64,000 nucleotides of DNA, from positions 1 to 64,000 of the forward strand of contig SUTV01000004.1 in assembly GCA_015152515.1 (NCBI GenBank), given 5' to 3'. Under the pieces are notes generated by a model that saw nothing but the letters and a program-made list of their open reading frames with translations, was not told the origin of the DNA and made no database searches. Shown piece after piece: positions 41,407 to 51,519 of the stretch. Position 1 is the stretch's first letter. Every line of letters begins with the position of its first letter. The translations under genes and the position numbers were made by a program. The DNA comes from Cyanobacteria bacterium SIG29 (GTDB lineage: Bacteria; Cyanobacteriota; Vampirovibrionia; Gastranaerophilales; Gastranaerophilaceae).

Positions 41407-42343
41407 TTTGATACCTCTTCCTAATCGATTTTATTTTATTTATTATTTTTTCCCTAAAAGAATCTGGTGAAATTATTTTAAAATCTGCACCAAACAATAA
41501 AAGTCTTTGAATAAAGAAAAACTCATTATAAACTTGCGCTTTTACTTTAATTGAATCAGAATTTTTTTCAATAATTGTTTCATAATTTTCTTTTTTATAT
41601 GAAGCTAATGAATCACCAAATAATTCATACTCAACTTCATAAAAATCTTCATATTCAACTTCATTCGTCAAATAAATTGTTTTTATTTCTCTTATTCTTT
41701 CAACATTTAAAATACTATTTGCATTGTATTTATAGTTATAACAAGACAAATACATTTTTCCTTGAGAAGACGAAATTTCACCAACAACAATATCAATAAT
41801 TTCTTCACCTTGCTTTGGTGATAAATATTTAATTTGAACCTTCTTCCCATATAAATTAGGATTAGATAATTGTTTTAAAACATCTTTATCTACATTAGCA
41901 AAAAAGGCAGTAGAATTAACATAATCTATCTTATTTTCATCCATAGAAAGTTTAATTATTTTTTCAAAAAATGAATTTAAAATTAAAATTTTTTGCCAAG
42001 AAAGCTTTTCTGATGCATTTTTTCTTAAATTCAATAAAGAATTTAATTCATCATTAGAAAAATTCAAAACAAAAGGATGAGAATATAAAACATACTTATA
42101 ATTTGTTGATTTATTTAACCTTGAAATTTCACAACCAGCTTTTTTCAATGTATTAATTGTTAATCTTATCGTATCTTTTGATAAAGATTTTTTCGTATAT
42201 GGATTACATTTTAAAATTTCAATTAATTCTTCAGGACTTCTACTTTCTTCAATAAGAAGCTTTAAAACATACAAAGTCCGATAACCTGTTAAGCTTATCC
42301 AGATAGATTTTTTCTTCTCTTGTAATCTATTTTGACCATCCAT
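41393..42343 (-). CDS. WYL-domain transcriptional regulator, first of a pair
   Basis: The 316-residue protein has the same order as its neighbour: winged helix (GYRTLYVLKLLIEESRSPEEL), WYL-like domain (KVQIKYLSPKQGEEIID) and a C-terminal extension (LLLFGADFKIISPDSFREKI). It is the first gene of the WYL-WYL-DUF4127 unit. The ribosome binding site is weak. The two probably form a heterodimer that controls this unit or distant genes. Confidence 0.72.
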   Translation of the reverse strand: MDGQNRLQEKKKSIWISLTGYRTLYVLKLLIEESRSPEELIEILKCNPYTKKSLSKDTIRLTINTLKKAGCEISRLNKSTNYKYVLYSHPFVLNFSNDELNSLLNLRKNASEKLSWQKILILNSFFEKIIKLSMDENKIDYVNSTAFFANVDKDVLKQLSNPNLYGKKVQIKYLSPKQGEEIIDIVVGEISSSQGKMYLSCYNYKYNANSILNVERIREIKTIYLTNEVEYEDFYEVEYELFGDSLASYKKENYETIIEKNSDSIKVKAQVYNEFFFIQRLLLFGADFKIISPDSFREKIINKIKSIRKRYQNEKI

Positions 42344-42446
42344 AAAAACATCTTAATTTAAAAACAAAATTATGTATAAATACTTTACATTCTATTGTTA
42401 CCTAATATGAAGAACTGCTATGATTTAACAAACAGGAGTTTATATT

Positions 42447-42899
42447 ATGGTAAAAGAGTGGAACGAATATTTTTTAGAAATAGCAAAAACTTGTGCATCT
42501 CGCTCAAATTGTTTAAGAGCTCAAGTAGGTGCAGTTATTGTAGGTGAAGACAAAAAAATAAAAGCAACCGGTTATAATGGTACACCATCAAAAGTTATTT
42601 CTTGCTACGAACTTGGCAAATGCTACAGAATGGAAAACAACATTCCATCAGGCACAAGATATGAAACTTGCAGAAGCATCCACGCTGAACAAAACTCAAT
42701 TATTCAAGCTGGTCAAGATCGTTGTCAAAACGCTACTATGTATATTTATGGACATAATTTTATTTGTATTTTATGCAAAAGATTTATTGTTCAAGCAGGA
42801 ATAAAAGATGTTTATTTAAGAAAAGACGATAATTCTCCAATTGAACATGTTTTTGTAGAAGACATAAAAAAAGAATTATCAGAAGTTCATTATAATTAA
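42447..42899 (+). CDS. Deoxycytidylate deaminase
   Basis: dCMP deaminase converts dCMP to dUMP, a source of dTMP. The 150-residue protein has the zinc motifs SIHAEQNSI (His and catalytic Glu) and CILCKRF (two Cys), plus ATGYNGTPSKV and the Cys-rich CYELGKCYR loop typical of ComEB-type enzymes. AGGAG precedes the ATG. The lipoate ligase gene follows after five bases. Confidence 0.92.
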   Translation: MVKEWNEYFLEIAKTCASRSNCLRAQVGAVIVGEDKKIKATGYNGTPSKVISCYELGKCYRMENNIPSGTRYETCRSIHAEQNSIIQAGQDRCQNATMYIYGHNFICILCKRFIVQAGIKDVYLRKDDNSPIEHVFVEDIKKELSEVHYN

Positions 42900-42904
42900 A
42901 AATT

Positions 42905-43588
42905 ATGACTAAATTAATAGATTATAAAGAATACAATGGCTTTGATAATATGAGGATTGATTCTGAAATATTAGAAAAAGCCATAAAAACACAAGAAAAA
43001 GAACCCATTTTAAGATTCTATGGCTGGACACCAGCTTGCGTTTCGTTAGGAAGAAATCAATCTTCTGAACATATCAATGTAGAATTTTGCAAACAAAACA
43101 ATATTGATATTGTTCAAAGAGTAACTGGTGGTAGAGGTTTATTACACGATGATGAAGTTACATATTCTTTTGTTTGTCCAATTAATTTTTTAGATGGTGG
43201 TGAAAGCATAACAAAATCATACAAAGAAATTTCATCAGCAATTATAGAAGGGCTAAAAACACTTGGTATTGAAACTCAACTAGGATGTAAAAAACAAAGA
43301 AGTGCATCTTTTGACTATTGTATGTTATTATCAACCGGAGCTGACCTTTGTTTTGGTGATAAAAAATTAGTTGGTTCTGCCCAATACAGAACTCACGGCT
43401 ACATCTTACAGCACGGAGCCATAGTATTTAGCTATGATAAATATAAAATAGAAAACATCTTTAACGAAAAAACAGATGATAATTCTATCACCTGTATTAA
43501 CGATATTAATTGTAATTTAACAAGAAGAGATATTGTTGAAGCTGTAAAAAAAGGGTTTAATACTTATTTTACCAGCCCTTATCTCTAA
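42905..43588 (+). CDS. Lipoate/octanoate-protein ligase family protein
   Basis: The protein transfers lipoyl or octanoyl groups to carrier domains of 2-oxoacid dehydrogenases or GcvH. The 227 residues show RFYGWTPACVSLGRNQ, QRVTGGRGLLHDDEVTYSF, KKLVGSAQYRTHGYILQHG with the conserved Lys, and a Cys (FDYCML) at the position used by LipM-type octanoyltransferases. This Cys favours LipM over LplA. It may be co-transcribed with the dCMP deaminase. Its end overlaps the convergent gene by 20 bases. Confidence 0.82.
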   Translation: MTKLIDYKEYNGFDNMRIDSEILEKAIKTQEKEPILRFYGWTPACVSLGRNQSSEHINVEFCKQNNIDIVQRVTGGRGLLHDDEVTYSFVCPINFLDGGESITKSYKEISSAIIEGLKTLGIETQLGCKKQRSASFDYCMLLSTGADLCFGDKKLVGSAQYRTHGYILQHGAIVFSYDKYKIENIFNEKTDDNSITCINDINCNLTRRDIVEAVKKGFNTYFTSPYL

Positions 43589-43979
43589 GTTTTACTGTAT
43601 AAAAATCATTACTAACTCCTAGTAGTTTTAAGATTTTATTTTCTTCTTCTGCTGTTGCAGCTGTCAAGAAATATCTTTTTTTAGTTTCTCTAGGATTTAC
43701 ATAAAAATCAGCTTCTGTTAATAAAACTTTTTTTGAACCTTTTGGAAGTTTTGATTTATATAATTCATCTAATTTTTCACAAAAATTGGCTGCAGCATTG
43801 TGTACAGTACCATCTATTTTTTCTTCATGAACTAAAATATCTTCTTGCAAATCATAACCTTGTAATTTGTCATTATGACGAAAAGACATTTTTACCATAT
43901 AAGGAACAGGAACTTTTGGTTGTCCATCTTCAATTGTAAATGTCATTAGTGAGCCAAAAGATACTGGTGAAATTTTCAT
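43569..43979 (-). CDS. Lineage-type small protein with PVSFGS motif
   Basis: The 136-residue protein starts MKISPVSFGS, the motif shared with several proteins of this window. A mixed alpha/beta globular part follows, with PRETKKRYFLTAATAEEENK. It has no signal peptide or membrane helix. I recognise no family. Confidence 0.6.
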   Translation of the reverse strand: MKISPVSFGSLMTFTIEDGQPKVPVPYMVKMSFRHNDKLQGYDLQEDILVHEEKIDGTVHNAAANFCEKLDELYKSKLPKGSKKVLLTEADFYVNPRETKKRYFLTAATAEEENKILKLLGVSNDFYTVKLRDKGW

Positions 43980-44109
43980 TAATTAACCCTTTTTACATGC
44001 TACTTGCCAATTTAAAAACTCGTAAAAAAAAAACTTGCTATTTTTCTTGTTAAATTAAAAAAAAATCTGATACAATTATTAAAGAACATTTATTTTGTAG
44101 AGGTTGTTT

Positions 44110-45456
44110 ATGAAAAACATAAAAAAAACACAAGTAACATACCCTTTTCTAGAGAAACCAGTTTTAGTTTTTGAAAGAGAATGTGGTCATAAAATTGTTT
44201 TTGCATATAAAAAAGGTGGTTTAATAAATATTAGCAGTTGGGTTAAAACCGGCTCTATAAATGAAAATGATATTAATAACGGAATATCACACTTTCTTGA
44301 ACATCTTATGTTCAAAGGAACATCTAAACACAAAGCTGGCGAATTTGATAAAATCCTTGAATCTAGAGGTGCTATTGTAAACGCTGCTACTTGGAAAGAT
44401 TATACTTTTTATTATGTTACCATTCCTAAAGGTAGCGATGATAGAAACTTTAATGATACACTTAATCTTCACGCAGATATGATGTTAGACCCAATTGTAC
44501 CAGCAGAAGAAATCGGTGAACCATTTGATTTAAATAATCCAAACATAACAACAAAACGCGAAAGACACGTTGTTATTGAAGAAATAAAAATGAGAAAGGA
44601 CCAACCTTGGACAAAAGTCTATAACAACACAAACAGACATTTATACAAATCTCATCCATACAAAAGAGATGTTATTGGAAACGAACAAATAATTTCTACA
44701 GTAACAAGGGAAGAAGTTCTTAATTACTATAAAAAACACTATACTCCAAACAACATTACAACCATTATTGTTGGTGAACTTGAACCAGAAGTAATTTTGC
44801 CAATGGTATGTGAAGAATTTGATTTTAAAGGTAGAGAAAATTACCAAAATATTCAACATGAGATAGATTTCCAAAATGAAAACATAACATACATTGAAGA
44901 TTATTCCAAAATAAATACAGGTTTTTTAATGTTTGGTTATCTTGGCGCAAAAGCAATTGATATTAAAACCTCAACCATTTTAGAAATGATATGCTTAATT
45001 TTAGGACAAGGACAAAGTTCTAGACTTTATCAAACTTTAATTGAAAAAGTTGATGACCCGATATTCAACATTGTTTCAAGTGATTATTATCATTTTAAAG
45101 ATGGTGGAAATGTATTTATAAATGCAAATTTCAAACCAGAACAAAAAGAACAAGCAATTAATTTAATTAAAGAAGAATTAAATAAAATTTGTACAGAAGA
45201 AATTACAGACAGCGAACTTAAAAAAGCTAAAAAGAAATTAAAATCAAGCTTTGCTGAAAATTCTGAAACTGTTTCAGATATAGCAGAAACTATCGGTTTT
45301 TATATGACAGTATGTGAAAACCTTGAATGTGTTGAAGAATATACAAACATAATTGACACAATTACAAAAGAAGATATACAAACTGTTGCACAAAAATATA
45401 TCAATCCAAATAATGCAACAATCTCTGTATTATTACCAGAAGCATATAAAAACTAG
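44110..45456 (+). CDS. M16 family zinc peptidase
   Basis: This member of the pitrilysin/processing-peptidase family has the inverted zinc motif HFLEH in NGISHFLEHLMFKGT, with the third ligand Glu in VVIEEIKMRKD. The fold is two similar halves of about 220 residues. It is followed 12 bases later by a second M16 protein that lacks the motif, so the two likely form an active/inactive heterodimer. I start it at the ATG at 44110 (GAGG six bases before), not at the TTG two codons earlier. Confidence 0.92.
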   Translation: MKNIKKTQVTYPFLEKPVLVFERECGHKIVFAYKKGGLINISSWVKTGSINENDINNGISHFLEHLMFKGTSKHKAGEFDKILESRGAIVNAATWKDYTFYYVTIPKGSDDRNFNDTLNLHADMMLDPIVPAEEIGEPFDLNNPNITTKRERHVVIEEIKMRKDQPWTKVYNNTNRHLYKSHPYKRDVIGNEQIISTVTREEVLNYYKKHYTPNNITTIIVGELEPEVILPMVCEEFDFKGRENYQNIQHEIDFQNENITYIEDYSKINTGFLMFGYLGAKAIDIKTSTILEMICLILGQGQSSRLYQTLIEKVDDPIFNIVSSDYYHFKDGGNVFINANFKPEQKEQAINLIKEELNKICTEEITDSELKKAKKKLKSSFAENSETVSDIAETIGFYMTVCENLECVEEYTNIIDTITKEDIQTVAQKYINPNNATISVLLPEAYKN

Positions 45457-45467
45457 AGGACATAAAA

Positions 45468-46709
45468 ATGGAAAGATATATTTTAAATAACAATATAAAA
45501 ACAATAATAAAAAGAAACAATAACACACCTAGAGCAGCTATTGTTATTTTTTCTAAAACAAATAAAGATGAACCAAAAGCAGGGCTTTATTATTTAATTA
45601 CACAATTACTATATCAAGGCACAAAAACAAAAACAGCAGAAGAAATAGCAACCATATTAGATGAAAATGCTATTGATATTAATATTGAGAAAAAAGCAGA
45701 CTACATTAGATTTAAAATTCAATGTTTAAATGAAGATGTTGAATATGCACTTGAAATTTTCAAAGATATTATTGAAAATTCTACATTTGAATCTTTTGAA
45801 AAAGAAGCAACAAAAATAATAGGAGAATTTAATGCCGATTTAGATTCTGCTAAAGTTCAAGCTCAAGACAACTATTATAGAACTATTTTCAAAAACCACA
45901 ACTATGGAACTGGAAGAAAAGAAATTATTGAACAAATTGGTTCAATTACACAAGATGATATTTTAAAAGCTTGGGATGAAATTAAAAACTATACACAAAA
46001 AAATATAACAGTAATTAGTGATATTGAAACAAATAAAATTGCAGAACTATTAGAAAAATATTTATCTTGCTTCAATATGATAAATATGCAATATGAAAGA
46101 AAAAATATTGAAGAAATAACAGAAAATATAATTTCAGTTGTAGAAAAAGAAGATGCAAACCAAGCACAAATTTTTCAAGGATGGCAATTCCCATCAATAT
46201 ATTCAGAGGACTACGCTTCAATAATTTTATTAAATACAATTTTAGGTTCATCTGGCTTATCTTCAAGACTATTTTTAGAATTAAGAGAAAAACAAGGTCT
46301 AGCTTACACAGTTAGAAGCGTTTTTGAACCATATATATTATGTGGTAACTTCTTTGTTTATATTGCAACCGAACCGAAGAATATAAAAACTTCAATTGCT
46401 GGATTCGATAAAGAAATAAAAAAAATAATGACAGAAATAGTATCTGAAACGGAATTAGAAGATGCAAAAAATGCAGCTATTGGAAAAAGACAATTCTACC
46501 AAGAAACAAATTTACTTGAAGCTTCTATAAAAGGTTACTACGAATTTTTAGGACTTGATTACACATTTGAAGAAAAGCTAATTGAAAATATAAAATCAGT
46601 TACTAAAGAAAAATTAATTGAAACAGCTCAAAAATATTTTTCAAAACCAAATGCACTTTGTGTACTTGCACCAAAAAAATATTTAAAAGAAGCAAATTTA
46701 ATTTGTTAA
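45468..46709 (+). CDS. M16 family protein, non-catalytic partner
   Basis: The 413-residue protein has the M16 fold (LYYLITQLLYQGTKTKTAEE, LRSSGLSSRLFLEL-like region GSSGLSSRLFLELRE, GLAYTVRS), but at the zinc site it reads YLITQLLYQGT in place of HxxEH. It would be the substrate-binding, inactive half, as in mitochondrial MPP and bacterial pairs. GAGGA precedes the ATG, and it is coupled to the active subunit. Confidence 0.9.
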   Translation: MERYILNNNIKTIIKRNNNTPRAAIVIFSKTNKDEPKAGLYYLITQLLYQGTKTKTAEEIATILDENAIDINIEKKADYIRFKIQCLNEDVEYALEIFKDIIENSTFESFEKEATKIIGEFNADLDSAKVQAQDNYYRTIFKNHNYGTGRKEIIEQIGSITQDDILKAWDEIKNYTQKNITVISDIETNKIAELLEKYLSCFNMINMQYERKNIEEITENIISVVEKEDANQAQIFQGWQFPSIYSEDYASIILLNTILGSSGLSSRLFLELREKQGLAYTVRSVFEPYILCGNFFVYIATEPKNIKTSIAGFDKEIKKIMTEIVSETELEDAKNAAIGKRQFYQETNLLEASIKGYYEFLGLDYTFEEKLIENIKSVTKEKLIETAQKYFSKPNALCVLAPKKYLKEANLIC

Positions 46710-46744
46710 AACATAGCATATTATGGTAAAATCAACATAACGAT

Positions 46745-48343
46745 ATGAATAAATTAAACGCAGAAACAAAAAAAATCCATAAAGAGATTGATAAATTTAA
46801 AAAATCTGGCAATATTCAAAAAGCCATTGAAACTTGTCGTGGCGCAATTTCTATGGATGAAAATAACGCTGAACTTCATATTAAATTAGGTGATTTATAC
46901 ATTGAATGGCATCTTGATATTCATCAAAGTCAACAATATACAGATGAAGCTATTACAGAATATCAAAGAGCGCTAGAATCTTGTGTTGATTCTGCAGAAA
47001 TTTATTTCAAAATAGGTATGGCTTTCTATTATAAAAGAGAATTAGATAAAGCTATTAATTATTTTAAATTATCGCTAGAACATAACACAAAACTATCTGA
47101 AGCACACTTTATGATAGCAGAAATATTCATGAGAAAAGGTGATTTTCTTGAAGCAGTTGAATACGCAAATAGAGCAATTTCAATAGCACCATTAACATCT
47201 TCTCGCGCTTATTTCTTAATTTTTAACATAATGTCTTTGTCTTCAAAATCAAAATGGCACCAAAAATATTCAAAACTTATAGCTTCATTTTTAACATTAC
47301 CTTTTGATAAATATGCATTAAAAGCTGTAAGAAAACATATTTCATTCATAAAATTTTTACCTGTTTTAATTAAAACTTCTTTAATGATTTTCTTCAAAGG
47401 TTTTAATCAACAAGTATTAGATATATATAGAGAAACAATAGATAAAGCTCCTGGATTTGTTGAATTATACATAAATTTAGGTAGAGTTTATTATGAACTA
47501 AAAAAATATGATGATGCTATTTGTGAATATAAAATGGCTATTTGGCTAGATAGCTTAAATCTAAGAGCATATTACTATCTTTGCCAATTATATGAAGAAC
47601 AAAGAGACTTTGATAATGCCGTTGAAGTTTGTAAAAAATTAATAGAACTTCAACCACATGTTGCCGATTTCCATTGTAAAATAGCTCAATACTTATATTT
47701 AAAAGGTGAAATTGATGAAGCTGTTGAACATTATCAAACAGCAATAACCCTTAACCCAAATACTCAATGGACAAGCGTTGTTTCTCAAACTTTAGGTTTC
47801 ATCTTCCAAGAAAATGTAAAAAACTTAGATGCAGCAATTTCTGCATATCAAAACGCATATAACCTAAATCCAAACGATATTGATATTTACTTAAACTTAG
47901 GAAATGTTTTCTTTGAAAAAGGTTCATATGATAATGCTTTAATCGTTTATAAAAAAGCATTAGAAAATTCTCCATACAGTGCTAAATTACACTGTAACTT
48001 GGGATATTTATATTGGGGAAAAGGTGAAATTGAAGAAGCTGTAAAAGAATACGAAAAAGCAATAAAATATGATAACACATACGATATTGCATACAATAAT
48101 TTAGGCGTTATTTATTTAGATGATTTAGGTAGAATAAAAAAAGCTATTGAATTATTTAAATCAGCAACTCAATATAATCCAAATTATGCACTAGCACATT
48201 ATAATTTAGCACGCTCTATTGCTATTACAGGTGATAAAGTTGAAGCAGCTAAATTATACCAAATCGCAATGGATATAAACACTTACACTCAAGAGTTAGA
48301 CCCAGCTGATATCGAAGAAAAAATTCAAGATTTATTTACATAA
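46745..48343 (+). CDS. Tetratricopeptide repeat protein
   Basis: The 532-residue protein is built of about ten TPR units (for example AEIYFKIGMAFYYKRELDKA, AKLHCNLGYLYWGKGEIEEA and DIAYNNLGVIYLDDLGRIKK). A non-TPR insert lies around residues 160-215. There is no signal peptide, so it is probably a cytoplasmic scaffold. No clear ribosome binding site is seen. The thioesterase gene follows after 13 bases. Confidence 0.85.
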   Translation: MNKLNAETKKIHKEIDKFKKSGNIQKAIETCRGAISMDENNAELHIKLGDLYIEWHLDIHQSQQYTDEAITEYQRALESCVDSAEIYFKIGMAFYYKRELDKAINYFKLSLEHNTKLSEAHFMIAEIFMRKGDFLEAVEYANRAISIAPLTSSRAYFLIFNIMSLSSKSKWHQKYSKLIASFLTLPFDKYALKAVRKHISFIKFLPVLIKTSLMIFFKGFNQQVLDIYRETIDKAPGFVELYINLGRVYYELKKYDDAICEYKMAIWLDSLNLRAYYYLCQLYEEQRDFDNAVEVCKKLIELQPHVADFHCKIAQYLYLKGEIDEAVEHYQTAITLNPNTQWTSVVSQTLGFIFQENVKNLDAAISAYQNAYNLNPNDIDIYLNLGNVFFEKGSYDNALIVYKKALENSPYSAKLHCNLGYLYWGKGEIEEAVKEYEKAIKYDNTYDIAYNNLGVIYLDDLGRIKKAIELFKSATQYNPNYALAHYNLARSIAITGDKVEAAKLYQIAMDINTYTQELDPADIEEKIQDLFT

Positions 48344-48356
48344 CGGAGAACATTCA

Positions 48357-48773
48357 GTGGAATATACTCAAGAAATTAGAGTTCTATATAGCGATACAGA
48401 CGCATATGGTGTTGTTTGGCACGGTGCCTATACAAAATGGTTTGAAGCAGCTAGAGTTGGATTAGTAGAAGAACTTGGTTTTAAACTTGAAGAACTAGAA
48501 GCCAATAATATTTTATTCCCTGTTGTAGAAATGAATATTCGCTATAAATCTTCAGCAAAAATGAATGAAAGAATTATAATAAGAACTCAAATAGCTGAAC
48601 TTAAACCATTAAGCGTTAAATTTGAACATAAAGTTTATGAAAAAGAAACAAACACATTAAGAGTTATAGCACAAACCACTATTGTTGTTATTGATGCTAA
48701 AACAGGAAAAATGTATAGAAGAATGCCTGATGACCTATATGAAAAATTTATCAATGCTCAAAGTGTATATTAA
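48357..48773 (+). CDS. Acyl-CoA thioesterase, YbgC/4HBT hot-dog family
   Basis: The 138-residue hot-dog protein has the family motif YSDTDAYGVVWHGAYTKWFEAAR with the catalytic Asp, and VEMNIRYKSSAKMNERI. Such enzymes hydrolyse acyl-CoA or acyl-ACP thioesters in the cytoplasm; in proteobacteria YbgC sits with tol genes, but here it follows a TPR gene. The start is GTG with CGGAG upstream. Confidence 0.88.
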   Translation: MEYTQEIRVLYSDTDAYGVVWHGAYTKWFEAARVGLVEELGFKLEELEANNILFPVVEMNIRYKSSAKMNERIIIRTQIAELKPLSVKFEHKVYEKETNTLRVIAQTTIVVIDAKTGKMYRRMPDDLYEKFINAQSVY

Positions 48774-48854
48774 TCTTTAGGTCTATAAATTTAAATCTTT
48801 TGACTATATCCCTAATTTTCAACATTTTTTAAAATGGGGTAAAAGGGGATTATT

Positions 48855-49559
48855 GTGAGCATAAGCGAGAAATATTACACACTTGCTGAAGAACTCAGAA
48901 AGAACAATAAATACAAAGAATCTATCGAAAATTATTTACATTCAATTTTAATCGATAGAGAAAATCCTGATGCTTATTTGGGGCTAGCTCTTTCTTACAA
49001 AAATTTAAAAAAATACCAAAAAGCTATAGCAACATTAAAAAAAGCAGAAAAACTATCACCTCAAAACGCTAAAATCCAAAAAGAATTAGCTATGTGCAAT
49101 ATAATTGAAGGTGAATATTGTATTGGTATAAAACATTTAATCAATTCAATTAAAATGGAACCTGAAAATACTGATATACAAATGCAACTAGCATTGGTTC
49201 ATGAAATGATTGAAGAAGAAGATATGGCACTAATGATTTATCAAAAAATCATTGAAACAAACCCAGAATACATTAGAGCCTATATCCAAAAAGCAACATT
49301 ATATATGCACCTAGAAGACTACTTAAATAGTGCAAAAATGTTTAAACAAATTATAAAATTAAAACCTGATTACTTTAGAGCAAATTTAGCACTTGGCATT
49401 TGCTTAGAAAAATTAGGAAACCCAATTGCAGCAAGAAGATATTATAAAAAATATCTAAAAGTACCTTCAATTGATGATAATAAAAAAGAAATTTTTGAAA
49501 GAATTTCTGAACTAGCGAATGATTTAATGATTAATGACACAACTTTGAGAATTGTATAA
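48855..49559 (+). CDS. Tetratricopeptide repeat protein
   Basis: The 234-residue protein has about six TPR units (YYTLAEELRKNNKYKESIEN, PDAYLGLALSYKNLKKYQKA, FRANLALGICLEKLGNPIAA). There is no signal peptide. A GTG start with AGGGG upstream begins MSISEKYY. It is smaller than the preceding TPR protein and not a close repeat of it. Its partners are unknown; pfkB and csaB follow in the same direction. Confidence 0.8.
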   Translation: MSISEKYYTLAEELRKNNKYKESIENYLHSILIDRENPDAYLGLALSYKNLKKYQKAIATLKKAEKLSPQNAKIQKELAMCNIIEGEYCIGIKHLINSIKMEPENTDIQMQLALVHEMIEEEDMALMIYQKIIETNPEYIRAYIQKATLYMHLEDYLNSAKMFKQIIKLKPDYFRANLALGICLEKLGNPIAARRYYKKYLKVPSIDDNKKEIFERISELANDLMINDTTLRIV

Positions 49560-49595
49560 ATTTGTGCTAAAGTACAAAAAGAATAAGTTAGAATT

Positions 49596-50543
49596 ATGAA
49601 TGAAAAATTAGACATAATAACTATTGGCGAAAGCTTAATTGAACTATCTACTGATAAAAGCTTAACAGATGCTTCATCACTAGATAAATTTTATGGTGGA
49701 GATACTTTAACAACCGCAATTTCTGCCCTAAAATTAGGTTCAAAAGTTGGTTTTATTTCTAGAATAGGAATGGACTTTTTTAAAGACTACTTGCTTGAAA
49801 GTTGGCAAGAAGTTGGACTAGATATTTCACACGTTAAACCTGTTCAAGGCGTTAATGGAATATATATGATTGCGCTTGGACAAGATACAAATGAAAAACA
49901 ATCTTTGCTTTATAGAAAAAAAACAGCAGCAACCAATCTATCTATTGAAGATATTTCAGTAGAATACATTCAAAATTCTTCTATTCTATATTCAACAGGT
50001 TTAACTCAATCGTTATCTCTTTCGGCAAAAGAAGCTGTAAAAGAAGCATTTAGAATAGCAAAAGAAAACAATGTTGTAACTGCATATGACCCAAACTTCA
50101 AATCTCATATTTGGTCAGAAGATGAAGCAAAAGAAGCTTTTGAAGAACTTGATGAATACATTGATATCTTATTTATCAATGTTAGACACGACTCTAAACT
50201 AATAATAGAATCTTCTTCTATTGATAATATTATGAAATATCTTTGGGACAAGGGAATTTCAACAATTATTGTGAAATCTGCATTAGAAAAAAAATATTAT
50301 GTAGGTTATCAAGGAAAAATAGAAGATGTAAATTTCACAAACGAAGAAGTGATTGACGATACCGGAGCAGGTGATGCTTTTAATGGTGGTGTTCTACACG
50401 CTATTGCATCAGGAATGACTCCATTTAAAGCTGTTAAATTTGGTTCTATTGTTGCCGGATTACAAACTCAAGGAGTAGGCGCAATAAAATCTATACCAAA
50501 TCACGATGATGTTTACAAAATTTTCAAAGGGCAAAATGACTAA
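49596..50543 (+). CDS. PfkB family sugar kinase
   Basis: The 315-residue kinase has the N-terminal GESLIEL and FYGGDTLTTAISALKLG region and the PfkB signature DDTGAGDAFNGG with the catalytic Asp. FNVR-like INVRHDSKLI and YDPNFKSHIW resemble 2-keto-3-deoxygluconate kinases, but fructokinase or ribokinase activity cannot be excluded. It overlaps csaB by eight bases. Confidence 0.85.
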   Translation: MNEKLDIITIGESLIELSTDKSLTDASSLDKFYGGDTLTTAISALKLGSKVGFISRIGMDFFKDYLLESWQEVGLDISHVKPVQGVNGIYMIALGQDTNEKQSLLYRKKTAATNLSIEDISVEYIQNSSILYSTGLTQSLSLSAKEAVKEAFRIAKENNVVTAYDPNFKSHIWSEDEAKEAFEELDEYIDILFINVRHDSKLIIESSSIDNIMKYLWDKGISTIIVKSALEKKYYVGYQGKIEDVNFTNEEVIDDTGAGDAFNGGVLHAIASGMTPFKAVKFGSIVAGLQTQGVGAIKSIPNHDDVYKIFKGQND

Positions 50544-51519
50544 AAACATTTGCATATCTGGTTATTATGGTTTTGATAATTTTGGTGACGAAATTATCTT
50601 AAAAATTTTAGTTGAAAATATAAAAGACAATAATATTACAGTGTTTTCATCAAATCCTGATAAAACAAAAAAAGAACTAAATGTTAATAGCATCCACTCT
50701 TTTAATATTAAAGAAATAATTAAAAGCATTGCAAAATGTGATTATTTAATTTCTGGTGGTGGAAGCTTACTTCAAGATGTAACAAGCAAAAAAAGTTTGA
50801 TTTATTATCTTTGCATTATTGCACTAGCTCAATTTTTTAGAAAAAAGACAATAATATTCGCTCAAGGATTAGGTCCTATCAATAATAAAAATTTAGCAAA
50901 ACTAACCTCTTTTATTTTAAAAAGAATGAATTACATAACTGTAAGAGATAATAAAAGCATAGAATTATTAAAATCTTGGGGAATAAACGCAACAAAATGT
51001 TCTGACCCTGCTTGGAATTTAGAAACAACTCCTCAAAATAATGGCAAAATCGGAGTTCAACTACGAGATTTTCCAAGTTTAACAGAAGAATTTATATCCC
51101 AATTAGCAACAAATTTAAATTCTATTTATAAAGACAAAGAAATTTTAATTTATTCACTTCAAAATAAATTAGATTTAGAAGTATGTAATAAATTAAAATC
51201 GAAACTAAACAACGCAAAAGTTATAGAAAACACATCTAACGAAGCTTTAATTGAAGGTTTATCGAATTTAGATACATTAATCGCAATGAGATTTCATGCC
51301 TGCTTAATCGCCATTAAAAGTGGCGTAAAATTGCTTCCAATTAATTACGATATTAAAGTAGAGCAATTAGCAAAAGAATTTGATTTAAACTGCCTAAGTT
51401 TAGAATATTTAAGCCTAAATAAAGAAATTCTTGAAAAATTTTCTCAAGACAAAATTTATTATGATGAAGAAAAAATCAAAAATTTAAATTTTGATTTTAA
51501 AACATTACTTACTTTCTAG
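50536..51519 (+). CDS. csaB: Polysaccharide pyruvyl transferase
   Basis: CsaB adds ketal pyruvate to cell-wall polymers, which then hold SLH-domain proteins; in cyanobacteria-like cells such SLH proteins are outer-membrane porins. Motifs are ISGYYGFDNFGDEIIL, LISGGGSLLQDVTSKKSL, FAQGLGPI and AMRFHACLIAIKSG. The real start is the ATG at 50536 with AAAGGG before it, inside the end of the sugar kinase gene; the track starts ten codons earlier. Its 3' end overlaps the convergent sigma-factor gene by 11 bases. Confidence 0.87.
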   Translation: MTKNICISGYYGFDNFGDEIILKILVENIKDNNITVFSSNPDKTKKELNVNSIHSFNIKEIIKSIAKCDYLISGGGSLLQDVTSKKSLIYYLCIIALAQFFRKKTIIFAQGLGPINNKNLAKLTSFILKRMNYITVRDNKSIELLKSWGINATKCSDPAWNLETTPQNNGKIGVQLRDFPSLTEEFISQLATNLNSIYKDKEILIYSLQNKLDLEVCNKLKSKLNNAKVIENTSNEALIEGLSNLDTLIAMRFHACLIAIKSGVKLLPINYDIKVEQLAKEFDLNCLSLEYLSLNKEILEKFSQDKIYYDEEKIKNLNFDFKTLLTF

